64,000 nt of DNA from Algibacter lectus (lineage in GTDB: Bacteria; Bacteroidota; Bacteroidia; Flavobacteriales; Flavobacteriaceae): contig NZ_FOLN01000001.1 of assembly GCF_900112395.1 (NCBI RefSeq), positions 124,001-188,000 of the forward strand, written 5' to 3'. Position numbers and translations under genes: made by a program. The notes under the pieces were generated by a model. The model was not told the origin of the DNA. It worked only from the letters and a program-made list of their open reading frames with translations, and searched no databases. Below are positions 45,450 to 54,383 of the stretch, in pieces. Numbering within the stretch: the first letter of the stretch is position 1; each line of letters starts with the position of its first letter.

Positions 45450-48400
45450 ATGAAAAAACAATTAAAAACGCTTATAAAAAAACAGCTATCCCTGTTTGGA
45501 GCATCCCTATTTTTTACGGCATCACTTTTTGCCCAAAGCCCTACCATTTCAGGAACTATTACAGATGAATCAGGCGTCCCACTACCCGGCGCCACTGTTA
45601 TAAACCAAGCGTCCGGACAAGGAGCTACCACAGATTTTGATGGGAAATACAGTGTTACCGCAAAAACAAACGACATTCTAACCTTCACTTATTTAGGCTA
45701 CCTTAAACAATCCATCACCGTAAACTCAAAAACAATTATCAACATCACCATGGAGCCCGATGTAGAATCCTTAAGTGAAGTTGTTGTTACAGCACTTGGC
45801 ATATCTAGAGACAAACAAACCCTAGGTTATGCAGTACAAGAACTCTCTGGAGAAAAATTAACCACAACACCCGAAGCCAATATTGTAAACTCACTATCGG
45901 GAAAAATCGCAGGTGTTCAAGTTACAAGCGGCGGCAGCACAGTTGGTGCATCATCAAGAATAGTTATTAGAGGAAACGCTTCGTTCTCTGGAAACCAACC
46001 GCTTTTTATTGTAGATGGCACTCCTATAGATAACTCATCACCAAATCTAGCCGGAGGTGGCGGTGTTGACTGGGGAAACACAGCATCGGACATCGACCCA
46101 AACAATATAGAATCCATAAGTGTACTTAAAGGCGCTAATGCTTCAGCTTTATACGGAAGCAGAGCCGCAAATGGAGTTATTATTATCACCACAAAAAAAG
46201 GAGGTCCTAACAGCAAAAACCTAGGAATTAGTTATAGCTCTTCTATGGTATTCGACAAAGCTTCCTACTTTCCTAATTTACAAAATGAATATGGAGGCGG
46301 AAGAGATGGTAGCGAATACCTTTACGATAAACACAACTCGGACAACAACACCAACCTAAGTTATAATGATTACGCTAAACAGTTTTCATATAATTATGTA
46401 GATGGCAATGGCTCGGGAATAAACGACTCCAACCCTACAAACTGGGGCCCAAGACTAGACGCAGGATTACTTTTAGACCAATGGTCTACAGGAGCCAACA
46501 GCCCCTGGGTATCACGTCCAGACAATATCAAAGAATGGTTTGATACCGGTGTTACCACCCAAAACAACATCTCGATTACATCTAATGGAGAAAAATCGTC
46601 AGGAAGAATTTCATATAACAACACCGATACTAAAGGAATTATTGATAATACAGGTCAAAAAGAAAACACACTTTCTGCCAACATCAATTTAACACCTACA
46701 GACAAACTTACTTCTACCGTAAACTTCACTTATGTAAAAAAAGAAAGTGATAACTTACCTAAAAACGGATATAACTGGGCCGACATTTTCGCTTGGCTTC
46801 AAAGAGATTTCCCAACACAATACGCAAAAGATTTATTTTACGAAAAAGGTAACGAAGACTATATTTTCAATCTTGACAACCCTTTTTACAGCTTAAGAAA
46901 CACCAATGCTTTTAACAGAGAAAGAATATTTGGTAACGTAGCTGTTTCTTATGAAATAAACGATTGGTTATCTGCCAACGGACGTATTGGAATTGATTAT
47001 TACAACGAAACAAGAAAAACCATTACACAATCTGGAACCATTAGAAACCAAAGACTTGATCGTGGCGGACAATTTAGCGAATCACAATTCAACAAAAAAG
47101 AAATAAATACAGACATCACCTTAAATTTCGACAGAACATTTAACGACATTCGTGTAGATGGACTTATTGGAGTTAACAGACGAACAAACACCTATAACAG
47201 CATATCTTTAAGCGCATCCGATCTTACAGTACCAAATTTATACACCATCTCTAATGTTAAAGGCACACCTGGAAATTCTATGTACTCTAGCGAATACGAA
47301 ACCAACAGTGCGTATTTTGCTTTAAACGGTTCTTATAAAAAAATACTTTACTTAGGTATTACAAGTAGAAACGACTGGAGCTCAACACTACCTAAAGAAA
47401 GCCAATCCTATTTCTACCCATCTATAAGCGGCGGACTAGACATCACTAACGCTTTCTCAATAAAATCAGACATTTTTACCTACGCAAAACTAAGAGGTGG
47501 TTGGGCAAAAGTTGGTGGAGACACTAGCCCATACCAGCTAAACAACACTTATTCCGCAGGAACCTTTAACGGCACATCTGTTTTCACTCCATCAAGAACC
47601 TTACCTCCTACAGGATTAAAACCTGAAGAAACCACATCTTATGAAATTGGAGCAGATTTACGATTTTTAAAAAACCGTATCGCGGTAGATTTCACATACT
47701 ACACACAAACCACTGTTAACCAAATTCTATCCGTAACAACATCTACTACAACAGGCTATAACGGCATGCTACTAAATGCAGGAGAAATAGAAAACAAAGG
47801 GATTGAATTAATGCTATCTGGGAAAGCAATACAAAACCCAAAAGGACTTAATTGGGATATTGTTGTGAACTGGGCAAAAAACAAAAGTATCGTAAACACA
47901 TTATACGGAAACTTAGAATCCTACCAAATATCAAGTGGGTTTGGTGGCGTAAAAACATTAGGCATCCCAGGCGAAGAATGGGGTGTTTTATGGGGTTTAC
48001 CATTTGTTAGAAATGATGAAGGCAAAGTTGTTGTTAATAGCAACGGAACACCACTAACCACAAATGCTGCCGAAAAATTAGGGAATATTACTCCAGATTG
48101 GACAGGAGGCCTAACCAACTCTTTTACATACAAAGGTTTCAACCTAAGCTTCCTAATCGATGCTCAAATAGGCGGAGATATGTTTAGCACAACAGCCTGG
48201 CACTCCTACCCAACTGGCGCTTACCAAAATACAGTAAAAAATAACGTTAGAGAAACTGGACTAATTGTTGACGGTGTTTTTGAAGACGGAACACCAAACG
48301 ACGTTCGCGTTTCTGCTCAAGAATATTTTAACGGATCTTGGGTATGGAATAACCACGAATACTCTATTCTAGACGCTACCTATGTAAAATTAAGAGAACT

Positions 48401-48626
48401 TGCAATAGGCTATAATTTTAATGTTTCTAAAATAAAAGCAATCAATAAATTAAACCTATCCTTAGTAGGAAGAAATCTTGGCATCCTTTACAGAAGCAAA
48501 GACACTAAAGAATACGGTATAGACCCAGAAATTGGTTTTGGTGGCGGCGAAAGCGGTATTGGTTACGAAAACTTCCAAGTACCAACCACTAAAAGTTACG
48601 GATTTAAATTAGCAGCTAGTTTCTAA
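45450..48626 (+). CDS. SusC/RagA-type TonB-dependent outer-membrane transporter
   Basis: A 1058-residue protein with signal peptide ending near LFAQSP, a carboxypeptidase-regulatory-like domain (about 30-105, TISGTITDESGVPLPGATV), the SusC signature LSEVVVTALGISRDKQTLGY, a plug domain (NSLSGKIAGVQVTSGGSTVG, NQPLFIVDGTPIDNS, LKGANASALYGSRAANGV) and a 22-strand barrel ending in KSYGFKLAASF. It imports oligomers across the outer membrane with TonB energy and the SusD-like lid encoded 17 bp downstream. The substrate is not fixed: RagAB relatives import peptides, SusCD relatives glycans. Neighbours upstream favour peptides, those downstream glycans. Confidence 0.96.
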   Translation: MKKQLKTLIKKQLSLFGASLFFTASLFAQSPTISGTITDESGVPLPGATVINQASGQGATTDFDGKYSVTAKTNDILTFTYLGYLKQSITVNSKTIINITMEPDVESLSEVVVTALGISRDKQTLGYAVQELSGEKLTTTPEANIVNSLSGKIAGVQVTSGGSTVGASSRIVIRGNASFSGNQPLFIVDGTPIDNSSPNLAGGGGVDWGNTASDIDPNNIESISVLKGANASALYGSRAANGVIIITTKKGGPNSKNLGISYSSSMVFDKASYFPNLQNEYGGGRDGSEYLYDKHNSDNNTNLSYNDYAKQFSYNYVDGNGSGINDSNPTNWGPRLDAGLLLDQWSTGANSPWVSRPDNIKEWFDTGVTTQNNISITSNGEKSSGRISYNNTDTKGIIDNTGQKENTLSANINLTPTDKLTSTVNFTYVKKESDNLPKNGYNWADIFAWLQRDFPTQYAKDLFYEKGNEDYIFNLDNPFYSLRNTNAFNRERIFGNVAVSYEINDWLSANGRIGIDYYNETRKTITQSGTIRNQRLDRGGQFSESQFNKKEINTDITLNFDRTFNDIRVDGLIGVNRRTNTYNSISLSASDLTVPNLYTISNVKGTPGNSMYSSEYETNSAYFALNGSYKKILYLGITSRNDWSSTLPKESQSYFYPSISGGLDITNAFSIKSDIFTYAKLRGGWAKVGGDTSPYQLNNTYSAGTFNGTSVFTPSRTLPPTGLKPEETTSYEIGADLRFLKNRIAVDFTYYTQTTVNQILSVTTSTTTGYNGMLLNAGEIENKGIELMLSGKAIQNPKGLNWDIVVNWAKNKSIVNTLYGNLESYQISSGFGGVKTLGIPGEEWGVLWGLPFVRNDEGKVVVNSNGTPLTTNAAEKLGNITPDWTGGLTNSFTYKGFNLSFLIDAQIGGDMFSTTAWHSYPTGAYQNTVKNNVRETGLIVDGVFEDGTPNDVRVSAQEYFNGSWVWNNHEYSILDATYVKLRELAIGYNFNVSKIKAINKLNLSLVGRNLGILYRSKDTKEYGIDPEIGFGGGESGIGYENFQVPTTKSYGFKLAASF

Positions 48627-48643
48627 ATTAAAAAAAATATATC

Positions 48644-50122
48644 ATGAAAATAAAAATAATAAACTCATTTCTAGTCATAGCCCTTTTATCGCTTGCACTA
48701 GAATCTTGCACAAACGATTTCGAATCCATGAACATAAGCCCAAACAGCGCAACTACTGTTCCGGCATCCAATGTACTTGGAAGAGCACTACTAACTTCAT
48801 CTCAAACACTCTTTGCAGCACGCCTTGGCGCCTATTATACAGGCTCGTTTTCAGGACAAACCGCAGCCATTGGAGCTGGCGATTACGAGTACCGAGTAGG
48901 TATAAACAATAGCCAATGGGATGCCATGTATGCCTCAATGACTTATGCTGCTGAAACCATGAAACTAGCAAAAACAGAAGACAACAATAATTTATACGCC
49001 GCTGCCTTAACCCTAAAAAGCTACATGGCACACAAAACTTCTGATATGTGGGGAAAAATTCCATATTCTGAAGCTTTTACTCTTGAAGAAAACGGAACGA
49101 TATACCCAAAATACGACACCGAACAAGAAGTTTATACCCAAATTTTAACAGAATTAAAAACAGCTGCAGACCTATTTGATAACAACGGTGAAGAGCTAGG
49201 TGATGGAGATTTCTTATTCCATGGAGACATAACAAAATGGCGTAAATTTTGTAATTCTTTAAGACTACGAGTTGCCATGAGAATGTCCTCTGCAAATGAA
49301 GCTGCATCAAAAATTACATTATCTAACGTCTTAGACAACACTGCAATATACCCAATAATGACGAGCAACGAAGACAACGCTTACTTCAATTGGCCAGGTG
49401 TAACCCCAGATATCGAACCTTGGTACACCTCCATGGGAGCTTCAGACGGAAACAAAACCTCAGGATACAGAACCAACAATATAATAATCACAACCTTAAT
49501 AAACAACAACGACCCTAGATTATCTGTTTACGCAGACCCTAACAATTACGGCGCATACAGAGGTTATAAATATGGGCAAAACCAATTGAATGACACCTTA
49601 AACAACGCCAACAATACATCACACATTGGCGATAGATTCGGAAACAATCCTTCTGGTTTTTCTCCATTCATGAATGCATCCGAAAGCTATTTCATAATAG
49701 CCGAAGCTTACGAGCGCAACTTAATTACTGGCAACCAAGCGCAAGCAAACTATGAAACCGGCATTAAAACCTCTTTAGAAGAAAACGGAATTTCTACCGC
49801 AGACGCCACTACATTTTTAGCCGAACCTGAAGTAGCTTGGGATAGTGGTACAACTTCTAATTTAAACAAAATTAACCTACAGAAATGGCTTTCACTTTAC
49901 AAACAAGGCGTTGAGGCTTGGGCCGAAGTAAGAAGAACAGATACCCCATTAATATTGGAAGTCTCTAGAGATTACGCCAATTCACATAACAGACCCCCGT
50001 TTAGGTTTTCTTACCCAGATTCTGAAAAATCATTAAACACCAACTTCCCTTTCGATGTTGTTGAAAAAGATATTTTTTGGGGCACACAACTTTGGTGGGA
50101 CAAAAGACCAAACGTGAATTAA
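48644..50122 (+). CDS. SusD/RagB-family outer-membrane lipoprotein
   Basis: A 492-residue partner of the SusC protein. The lipoprotein signal ends at LESC (Cys22), followed by TNDFESMNISPNSATTVPAS, typical of the SusD-like_2 subgroup. Helical TPR-like parts follow (TYAAETMKLAKTEDNNNLYA, KSYMAHKTSDMWGKIPYSEA), with ITKWRKFCNSLRLRVAMRMS and the C-terminal NLNKINLQKWLSLYKQGVEA. It forms the hinged lid on the transporter and captures the ligand at the cell surface. This subgroup occurs in peptide as well as glycan loci, so it does not decide the substrate. A strong terminator follows at 50162. Confidence 0.93.
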   Translation: MKIKIINSFLVIALLSLALESCTNDFESMNISPNSATTVPASNVLGRALLTSSQTLFAARLGAYYTGSFSGQTAAIGAGDYEYRVGINNSQWDAMYASMTYAAETMKLAKTEDNNNLYAAALTLKSYMAHKTSDMWGKIPYSEAFTLEENGTIYPKYDTEQEVYTQILTELKTAADLFDNNGEELGDGDFLFHGDITKWRKFCNSLRLRVAMRMSSANEAASKITLSNVLDNTAIYPIMTSNEDNAYFNWPGVTPDIEPWYTSMGASDGNKTSGYRTNNIIITTLINNNDPRLSVYADPNNYGAYRGYKYGQNQLNDTLNNANNTSHIGDRFGNNPSGFSPFMNASESYFIIAEAYERNLITGNQAQANYETGIKTSLEENGISTADATTFLAEPEVAWDSGTTSNLNKINLQKWLSLYKQGVEAWAEVRRTDTPLILEVSRDYANSHNRPPFRFSYPDSEKSLNTNFPFDVVEKDIFWGTQLWWDKRPNVN

Positions 50123-50161
50123 ATAATATTACAAATTAGTTTAGTTAAATAGTGTTTATTT

Positions 50162-50200
50162 AAAATAGCATCAGGTAAATCTGATGCTATTTTTGTTTTA
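50162..50200 (+). terminator. Terminator of susCD
   Basis: A 13-bp perfect stem (AAAATAGCATCAG at 50162-50174 with CTGATGCTATTTT at 50181-50193) with a 6-base loop runs into a T-rich stretch. It lies 39 bp past susD and separates it from the GH95 locus. Confidence 0.9.
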
Positions 50201-50888
50201 TCACCTCCATTAAAACCTAAGATTATTAAATTCCAAAACTAAAGTCACATCCACTCTATTCAAAACTGCCAACAACAAAACAAATAAAAAACAACACCTT
50301 ACACACCACCTTTCCACAGACAGTATAACCCTAACAAACCCAACACCACAAGCTAAAAACCTAACATACAAGCAGTAACATAGAAAAACTGAAAGCACAA
50401 CCATATTAAATAAACACTTTAGAATATCATTTTAATAACAAAACAATAAATATCATTGAAACCACATAATAAAACACAACCTAAACTAATTTTATGCTAA
50501 AAAAACAAGATAATATAGCTTAATGACAAGATAAAGGGATGTTATTAAAGCAAAAACTATTACATTTACCACATTATTAAAACTATATTAATAACTTATA
50601 TAATAACATGATTATATTGAGAACATAAGCATGTTAATAATCTTAATAACCAAAGCATTTATTTGTTGTTAAAAAATTATAGTTTAATTTGAGTTAGTCT
50701 ATAGGAGTAGTTGAAATTTATTTCAGCTACTCCTTATTTTAAAGACTTACAAACAAACATTACAAATACCAATAAACTTTATAATTATCCATTAAAAATA
50801 AAATAAAAAAAAAAAAAAAAACATAAAACCAATAATATACTTATCAGATAACAAATTCTATTTAGCGTAGTATTTAAATTAAACTTAT
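50201..50888. other. Long AT-rich intergenic region before the GH95 locus
   Basis: There is no convincing gene: the minus-strand frame 50210-50404 has a Val/Cys-biased translation and lies over low-complexity AACA-rich DNA. The region holds an orphan hairpin at 50703-50734, a 17-base A run (50805-50821), and presumably the promoter and operator of the downstream locus, which I could not pinpoint. Confidence 0.6.
50703..50740 (+). terminator. Orphan terminator-like hairpin
   Basis: A stem of about 14 bp (arms 50703-50716 and 50721-50734, containing GGAGTAG/CTACTCC) with one G-U pair and a 4-base loop is followed by TATTTT. No gene ends near it: susD already has its own terminator 500 bp upstream. 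It could end an unannotated small RNA or act as an attenuator in a long GH95 leader. Confidence 0.6.
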
Positions 50889-53312
50889 ATGAACAATAAA
50901 CATTTCTTATTTTTTTTACTTTTATGTCATACTGCTATAAGCATTGGACAAAACAATTTTGATACAGGAACAGTACTTTGGTTCGATGAACCAGCCAAAA
51001 TATGGGAAGAAGCTTTACCTGTTGGAAATGGACGCATCGGCGCCATGGTGTATGGAAAACATGATGTTGAACAAATTCAATTTAACGAAGAAACGTATTG
51101 GTCTGGAGGCCCATATTCTACTGTCGTAAAAGGCGGCTATAAAAAACTTCCAGAAATTCAAAAGTACCTTTTCAACGACGAACCTATAAAGGCTCATAAA
51201 CTATTTGGACGTGCTCTAATGGGATACCCTGTGGAACAACAAAAATACCAATCGTTAGCCAACTTACACTTGTTTTTCGAAAAAGACAGCGTTACAAATT
51301 ACCAAAGATCTTTAGACTTAAAGACAGGAATGGTTACTGTTACTTACACTTCTAATAACGTTAATTATAAAAGAGAAATTTTCGCTTCTGCTATAGACCA
51401 AACTATTGCTATTAAAATTACTGCAGATAAGCCAGGAAGTATTTCATTTGATGCTCAACTTCGAGGTGTACGAAACAAATCGCACTCCAACTATGCTACA
51501 GACTACTTTCAAATGGACGGTCTTGGAGAAAACCAACTTGTAGTAACTGGAAAATCTGCCGATTATATGGGGGTAGAAGGAAAGATAAGATACGAAGCAC
51601 AAATTAAAGCCATTCACGACGGAGGCGAAATTAGTAGAGACGACACCATTCTATCTATAAAAAAAGCAAACAGTGTGACTTTATATTTTGCAGCAGCAAC
51701 AAACTTTGTAAACTATAAGGACGTATCTGCAGATCAACATGAACGTGTAAAAAGCACTTTAGCAAATCTAGAAGGCAAATCTTACGATAAGATTAAAGAA
51801 CTAGCATTAAAAGACTATAAAAAATATTTTGATAGAGTTGAATTAACCTTGCCAACAACACCTGTATCTTACCTCTCTACAGATAAAAGAATGGCAGAAA
51901 TACAATCCAAACCAGACCCACAACTAGCAACTTTGTGTTATAATTTTGGACGATATTTACTTATTTCTTCTTCAAGACCAGGCACGCAACCTGCAAACTT
52001 ACAAGGTATTTGGAATAAGGACATGAACCCGTCTTGGGATTCAAAATACACAACAAATATTAACACAGAAATGAATTACTGGCCAGTAGAAACGGCTAAT
52101 CTTTCTGAGCTTTCTGAACCCTTAACAACCATGATCAAAGAACTTACAGATCAAGGTTCTGAGGTAGCAAAAGAACATTACGGCGCAAAAGGATGGGTGC
52201 TTCACCAAAACACAGATATATGGCGAGTTGCCGCACCAATGGATGGACCAACATGGGGTACATTTACAGTAGGTGGCGCATGGTTAACAACACATATGTG
52301 GGAACATTATCTTTTTACTCAAGATGAAGCATACTTAAAAGACATCTACCCTACAATGAAAGGTGCTGTTGAGTTTTTCATGGATTTCCTTGTTGAATAT
52401 CCTGAAACCGGCTGGTTAGTAACCAACCCTTCGAACTCTCCAGAAAACCCTCCTAAAGGAAAAGGTTATAAATACTTTTTTGATGAGGTAACAGGCGGCT
52501 ACTACTTTACAACTATTGTTGCAGGAGCCACTATGGACATGCAAATCCTTAAAGATTTATTTAGCTATTACGACTCAGCTACAAAAGTATTAGGCGTAGA
52601 TAAAGAATTCGCAAAACAAGTATCTGATGCCAGAAAATTATTCCCACCGAATCAAGTTGGAAAAGATGGCATGCTCCAAGAATGGACTAAAGACTATGAG
52701 CAAATGGAGGATAAACACAGACACTTCTCTCATTTATATGGTTTATACCCAGGAAATGTTATTTCATTAGACAAAACACCAGAATTTATTGGCCCTGTAA
52801 AAAAAGTATTAGAGCAACGTGGTGATGGCGGCACCGGTTTTTCAAGAGGTTGGAAAATGGCTTTATGGGCCAGATTAAAAGATGGAGATAGAGCAAACAA
52901 GATTTTTAAAGGCTACATAAAAGAACAATGTTTCATTTCACTTTTCGCAAAATGCTATAAACCTTTACAGGTTGATGGTTCTTTTGGTGTTACTGCAGGA
53001 ATTACAGAAATGTTAATTCAATCTAATGAAGGTTACATTGAATTACTACCTGCTCTACCATCAGAATGGTCTGACGGTCAATTTAAAGGTGTTGTTGCAC
53101 GAGGTGGGTTTGAACTTGATTTTAGTTGGAAAAATGAAAAACTTACATCTGTAGCTATTTTATCAAAAGCAGGAAAACCTTGCCAAATTAAGTTTGAAAA
53201 TAAAGTAATCGTATTACAAAACGGAAAAAAAATTAAAACTAAAAAACTCTCCAATAGCATCATTGAATTTAAAACCATAAAAGGCAGAACGTATACCGTA
53301 GAAACGCTATAA
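50889..53312 (+). CDS. Glycoside hydrolase family 95 (alpha-L-fucosidase/galactosidase)
   Basis: The 807-residue protein has a signal peptide (MNNKHFLFFLLLCHTAISIGQ) and the full GH95 layout. The N-terminal beta domain opens LWFDEPAKIWEEALPVGNGR and contains FNEETYWSGGPY. The (alpha/alpha)6 barrel has PANLQGIWNKDMNPSWDS, NINTEMNYWPVETANLSEL (the two Asn of the catalytic centre), NPSNSPENPP (general acid Glu) and QVDGSFGVTAGITEML (Asp). GH95 enzymes are inverting and cleave terminal alpha-L-fucose; some prefer alpha-L-galactose. It is periplasmic and leads a plus-strand gene run with an L-galactose-dehydrogenase-like reductase, a symporter and sulfatases, which points to a sulfated algal glycan. 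Confidence 0.95.
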   Translation: MNNKHFLFFLLLCHTAISIGQNNFDTGTVLWFDEPAKIWEEALPVGNGRIGAMVYGKHDVEQIQFNEETYWSGGPYSTVVKGGYKKLPEIQKYLFNDEPIKAHKLFGRALMGYPVEQQKYQSLANLHLFFEKDSVTNYQRSLDLKTGMVTVTYTSNNVNYKREIFASAIDQTIAIKITADKPGSISFDAQLRGVRNKSHSNYATDYFQMDGLGENQLVVTGKSADYMGVEGKIRYEAQIKAIHDGGEISRDDTILSIKKANSVTLYFAAATNFVNYKDVSADQHERVKSTLANLEGKSYDKIKELALKDYKKYFDRVELTLPTTPVSYLSTDKRMAEIQSKPDPQLATLCYNFGRYLLISSSRPGTQPANLQGIWNKDMNPSWDSKYTTNINTEMNYWPVETANLSELSEPLTTMIKELTDQGSEVAKEHYGAKGWVLHQNTDIWRVAAPMDGPTWGTFTVGGAWLTTHMWEHYLFTQDEAYLKDIYPTMKGAVEFFMDFLVEYPETGWLVTNPSNSPENPPKGKGYKYFFDEVTGGYYFTTIVAGATMDMQILKDLFSYYDSATKVLGVDKEFAKQVSDARKLFPPNQVGKDGMLQEWTKDYEQMEDKHRHFSHLYGLYPGNVISLDKTPEFIGPVKKVLEQRGDGGTGFSRGWKMALWARLKDGDRANKIFKGYIKEQCFISLFAKCYKPLQVDGSFGVTAGITEMLIQSNEGYIELLPALPSEWSDGQFKGVVARGGFELDFSWKNEKLTSVAILSKAGKPCQIKFENKVIVLQNGKKIKTKKLSNSIIEFKTIKGRTYTVETL

Positions 53313-53419
53313 TATACAGCGTATACAAAAAATTCCACCTTCCTCTCAGCTTTGGCCCAATTGAAAAACAAAGCCTCTTTTTAAGGATAAAAAATTATGT
53401 GTAAACTAAAAACCTATAA

Positions 53420-54382
53420 ATGAAATATAACACACTAGGAAAAACAGACTTATTAGTTAGTAAATTAGGTTTTGGAGCTTCAGGTATCGGTGGTATGTTT
53501 GGCAAAACTAATGAAACGGAAGCCATAAAAACCATACACCAAGCCTTTGATCGTGGTATTAATTATTTTGACACATCTCCGGCTTACGGAAGAAACGATT
53601 CAAAATTTGGCCCTTTAACATCCGAGATAACACTAGGTAAAGGTTTAACAACAATTGATAGATCTAAAATTGTAATTTCAACCAAAGCAGGAAAAACAGC
53701 ATCGCTCCCTCCTGAATTCAATTTTAAATATCAATCTATAATTAATTCTGTTGAAGCCAGCCTAAAACGTTTGCAAACCGATTATATTGATATGGTTTTC
53801 CTTCATGATATAGAATACGATAAAGGCAAATATTTCAACCTAGCTATGGATGAAGGACTTAAAGCTTTAAGAAAATTAAAAGAAGATGGGAAAATTCGCT
53901 TTTATGGGGTTTCCGGTTACCCAATAGAACTTATAACCAGCGTTATTGAAAACCATCAAGTAGACGCTATTTTAGCCCACAACCACCACACTCTAATTAA
54001 TAATCTATTATTAAAATTAATACCTAAAGCTAAAGAGAAAAAGATAAGTTTAATTAACGCATCCCCTTTTGCTAGTGGTTTACTAACAAAAAAAGGTCCT
54101 CCAGATTGGTATCCTGTTACTGAAACACAATTATTTACAGTAAAAAAAGCTATAGATTTCTGCTTAAAAAACGGTGTTCCAATTGAAAAAATAGCATTAC
54201 AATTTTCTTTGGAAAACCCAGAAATAGCAACAACTTTGTTTAGTTGCACCGAAGAAAAAACACTCAACCAAAATATAGATTGGATTGAAGAACCTATTGA
54301 CGTGTTATTGATAAAAGAAGTATATTCACTGCTTGAACCACTCAGAAACATGAATTTTGATTTTGGGGACTTTAACAACTAG
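53420..54382 (+). CDS. Aldo/keto reductase, L-galactose/L-fucose dehydrogenase-like
   Basis: A 320-residue TIM-barrel reductase with the catalytic residues visible: NYFDTSPAYG (Asp, Tyr), IVISTKAGK (Lys) and VFLHDIEYD (His). It resembles plant L-galactose dehydrogenase, with GFGASGIGGMFG near the start, RLQTDYIDMVFLHDIE, LINASPFASGLLTKKGPPDW and IALQFSLENPEIATTLF. Such enzymes oxidise L-galactose or L-fucose to the lactone. Placed after a GH95 gene, oxidation of the released deoxy sugar or L-galactose in the cytoplasm is the likely role (inference). The symporter gene starts 1 bp after its stop. Confidence 0.88.
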   Translation: MKYNTLGKTDLLVSKLGFGASGIGGMFGKTNETEAIKTIHQAFDRGINYFDTSPAYGRNDSKFGPLTSEITLGKGLTTIDRSKIVISTKAGKTASLPPEFNFKYQSIINSVEASLKRLQTDYIDMVFLHDIEYDKGKYFNLAMDEGLKALRKLKEDGKIRFYGVSGYPIELITSVIENHQVDAILAHNHHTLINNLLLKLIPKAKEKKISLINASPFASGLLTKKGPPDWYPVTETQLFTVKKAIDFCLKNGVPIEKIALQFSLENPEIATTLFSCTEEKTLNQNIDWIEEPIDVLLIKEVYSLLEPLRNMNFDFGDFNN

Positions 54383-54383
54383 T

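Noticed and set aside
50210-50404. 64-codon minus-strand frame in the geneless stretch
   Set aside because: Low-complexity DNA gives a Val/Leu/Cys-rich translation; no start context and no known family.
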